A stretch of DNA of 64,000 nucleotides from an uncultured Alphaproteobacteria bacterium (lineage in GTDB: Bacteria; Pseudomonadota; Alphaproteobacteria; Micropepsales; Micropepsaceae), in contig CAIUCH010000030.1 of assembly GCA_903897605.1 (NCBI GenBank), positions 1-64,000 of the forward strand. Direction: 5' to 3'. Shown piece after piece: positions 62,481 to 64,000 of this stretch. A program made the translations under genes and the position numbers. Under the pieces are notes generated by a model, which saw nothing but the letters and a program-made list of their open reading frames with translations, ran no database searches and was not told the DNA's origin. The first letter of the stretch is position 1; every line of letters starts with the position of its first letter.

Positions 62481-63985
62481 GCGCGCCGCACAAGGAACCG
62501 CCGCCCAGCTGTGCCATCGTCATCTTCGGCGCCAATGGCGATCTCACCAAAAGACTGATCATACCGGCGCTTTACAATCTGGCGCGCGCCGGCAATCTGC
62601 CCGAGCAATTGGCGCTGATCGGCGTCGATCACAACGACAGGACATCGGCGCAATGGCAGGGCGCGTTGCGCGATTTCCTGGCGCAGTCGCTTGCCAAGGG
62701 CGGTGGCGGCGCGATTGACGATAAACTCTGGAACCCCATTGCCGAGGACATGACCTTTCTCAAAGGCGATTTCGAGAAAGACGAAACCTACAAGCAGCTT
62801 GGCGATCTGCTGGCGGATCTCGACAAGAAAAGGAATCTGGGCGGCAATGTCCTGTTCTACATGGCGGTGGCCGACCGGTTCTTCGGTCCCATCGCCGGCA
62901 AGCTGGGCGAGGCCGGTTTGGTCCGCCAGGATCAAGGCGGTTTTCGCCGCCTGATCGTGGAAAAGCCGTTCGGCCATGATCTGGAATCGGCCAAGGCCCT
63001 CAATGCCTGTCTGCTCAAATATCTCAAGGAAGAGCAGATCTATCGCATCGACCATTTTCTGGGGAAAGAGACGGTGCAGAACATCATGGCGCTGCGCTTC
63101 GCCAACGGCCTGTTCGAACCGATCTGGAATCGCGACCGCATCGATCATGTCCAGATCACGGTGGCCGAAAATATCGGCATCGAAGGCCGCGGCAATTTCT
63201 ATGAAAAGACCGGGGCGCTGCGCGACATGGTGCCCAATCATCTGTTCCAGCTTGTCGCCATGACGGCAATGGAGCCACCGGTCTCCTTCGATGCCGAGGA
63301 TATCCGCGCCAAGAAGGCCGAGATGTTCAAGGCCGTGCATGCCCTGACTTTGGGCGATGTCGTGCGCGGCCAATATGATTCCGGCGTGGTGGCAGGCCAG
63401 CAGGTCGCGGCCTATCGCAAGGAAGAGAATGTCGCGCCGGATTCCAACATCGAGACTTTCGTGGCGATGCGGGTGCTGATCGAGAATTGGCGATGGGCGG
63501 GCGTGCCTTTCTATCTGCGCACCGGCAAGCGGCTGGCGGCGCGGTCCACCGAAATCGCCATCCGTTTCAAGCGCGCGCCTTATGCGCTGTTCCGCGAAAC
63601 TCCGGTGGAAGAGCTGGATGCCGATTGGCTGATCCTGCGTGTCCAACCCGACGAAAGCATTCGCCTGCGCTTCAACGCCAAGCGGCCAGGCCCGGCCATG
63701 GCGCTGGAAAGCGTGGCGATGGAATTCAAATACAAGGACTGGTTCCATCAGGCGCCGGCGGTCGGATACGAGACCCTGATTTACGATTGCCTGATCGGCG
63801 ATGCCACTTTGTTTCAGCGCGCCGATCAGGTCGAAGCGGCCTGGGGCGTGGTCGAGCCGGTATTGAAGGGCTGGGCCAATACCTCGCCGCGACATTTCCC
63901 CAACTACAATGCCGGCAGCGAAGGACCCAGCGCCGCCAATGATCTTTTGGCGCGCGACGGGCGTTCCTGGCGCACCATAAAATGA
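62477..63985 (+). CDS. zwf: Glucose-6-phosphate 1-dehydrogenase
   Basis: [37 protein letters not shown] overlaps the gnd stop. Confidence 0.97.
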   Translation: MSAPHKEPPPSCAIVIFGANGDLTKRLIIPALYNLARAGNLPEQLALIGVDHNDRTSAQWQGALRDFLAQSLAKGGGGAIDDKLWNPIAEDMTFLKGDFEKDETYKQLGDLLADLDKKRNLGGNVLFYMAVADRFFGPIAGKLGEAGLVRQDQGGFRRLIVEKPFGHDLESAKALNACLLKYLKEEQIYRIDHFLGKETVQNIMALRFANGLFEPIWNRDRIDHVQITVAENIGIEGRGNFYEKTGALRDMVPNHLFQLVAMTAMEPPVSFDAEDIRAKKAEMFKAVHALTLGDVVRGQYDSGVVAGQQVAAYRKEENVAPDSNIETFVAMRVLIENWRWAGVPFYLRTGKRLAARSTEIAIRFKRAPYALFRETPVEELDADWLILRVQPDESIRLRFNAKRPGPAMALESVAMEFKYKDWFHQAPAVGYETLIYDCLIGDATLFQRADQVEAAWGVVEPVLKGWANTSPRHFPNYNAGSEGPSAANDLLARDGRSWRTIK

Positions 63986-64000
63986 GGCGCGCATGAAGAT

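Overview
GC-rich alphaproteobacterial chromosome segment, mostly housekeeping: ftsH / Sul-like folP / glmM / thiD, purA, folA, mrp, degP-like, serB / miaA, ilvB-ilvH-ilvC, two ABC transporter loci, leuA, mreBCD-mrdA-rodA, tRNA-Lys(CTT), a GlcNAc PTS/nag cluster, a two-component/RND efflux operon facing a TonB receptor, a sciP-like gene, TPR and histidine kinase genes, and gnd-zwf. The accessory part is a ~3 kb insert (about 30.02-32.84 kb) flanked by a 174-bp direct repeat that includes the 3' part of tRNA-Lys. The best observations are: (1) the folP between ftsH and glmM resembles mobile sulfonamide-resistance Sul1/Sul2 enzymes rather than canonical DHPS; (2) two unannotated leader peptides, MKNAVVLIGRLSPGRG before ilvB and one with four tandem CTT Leu codons before leuA; (3) a dispersed two-hairpin intergenic repeat with compensatory base changes between copies; (4) the tRNA-Lys-flanked insert with homologous small ORFs at both ends; (5) a PTS IIC-IIB protein with a second IIB domain that lacks the active-site Cys. 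All family assignments are by eye from the translations; no searches or folding were run.
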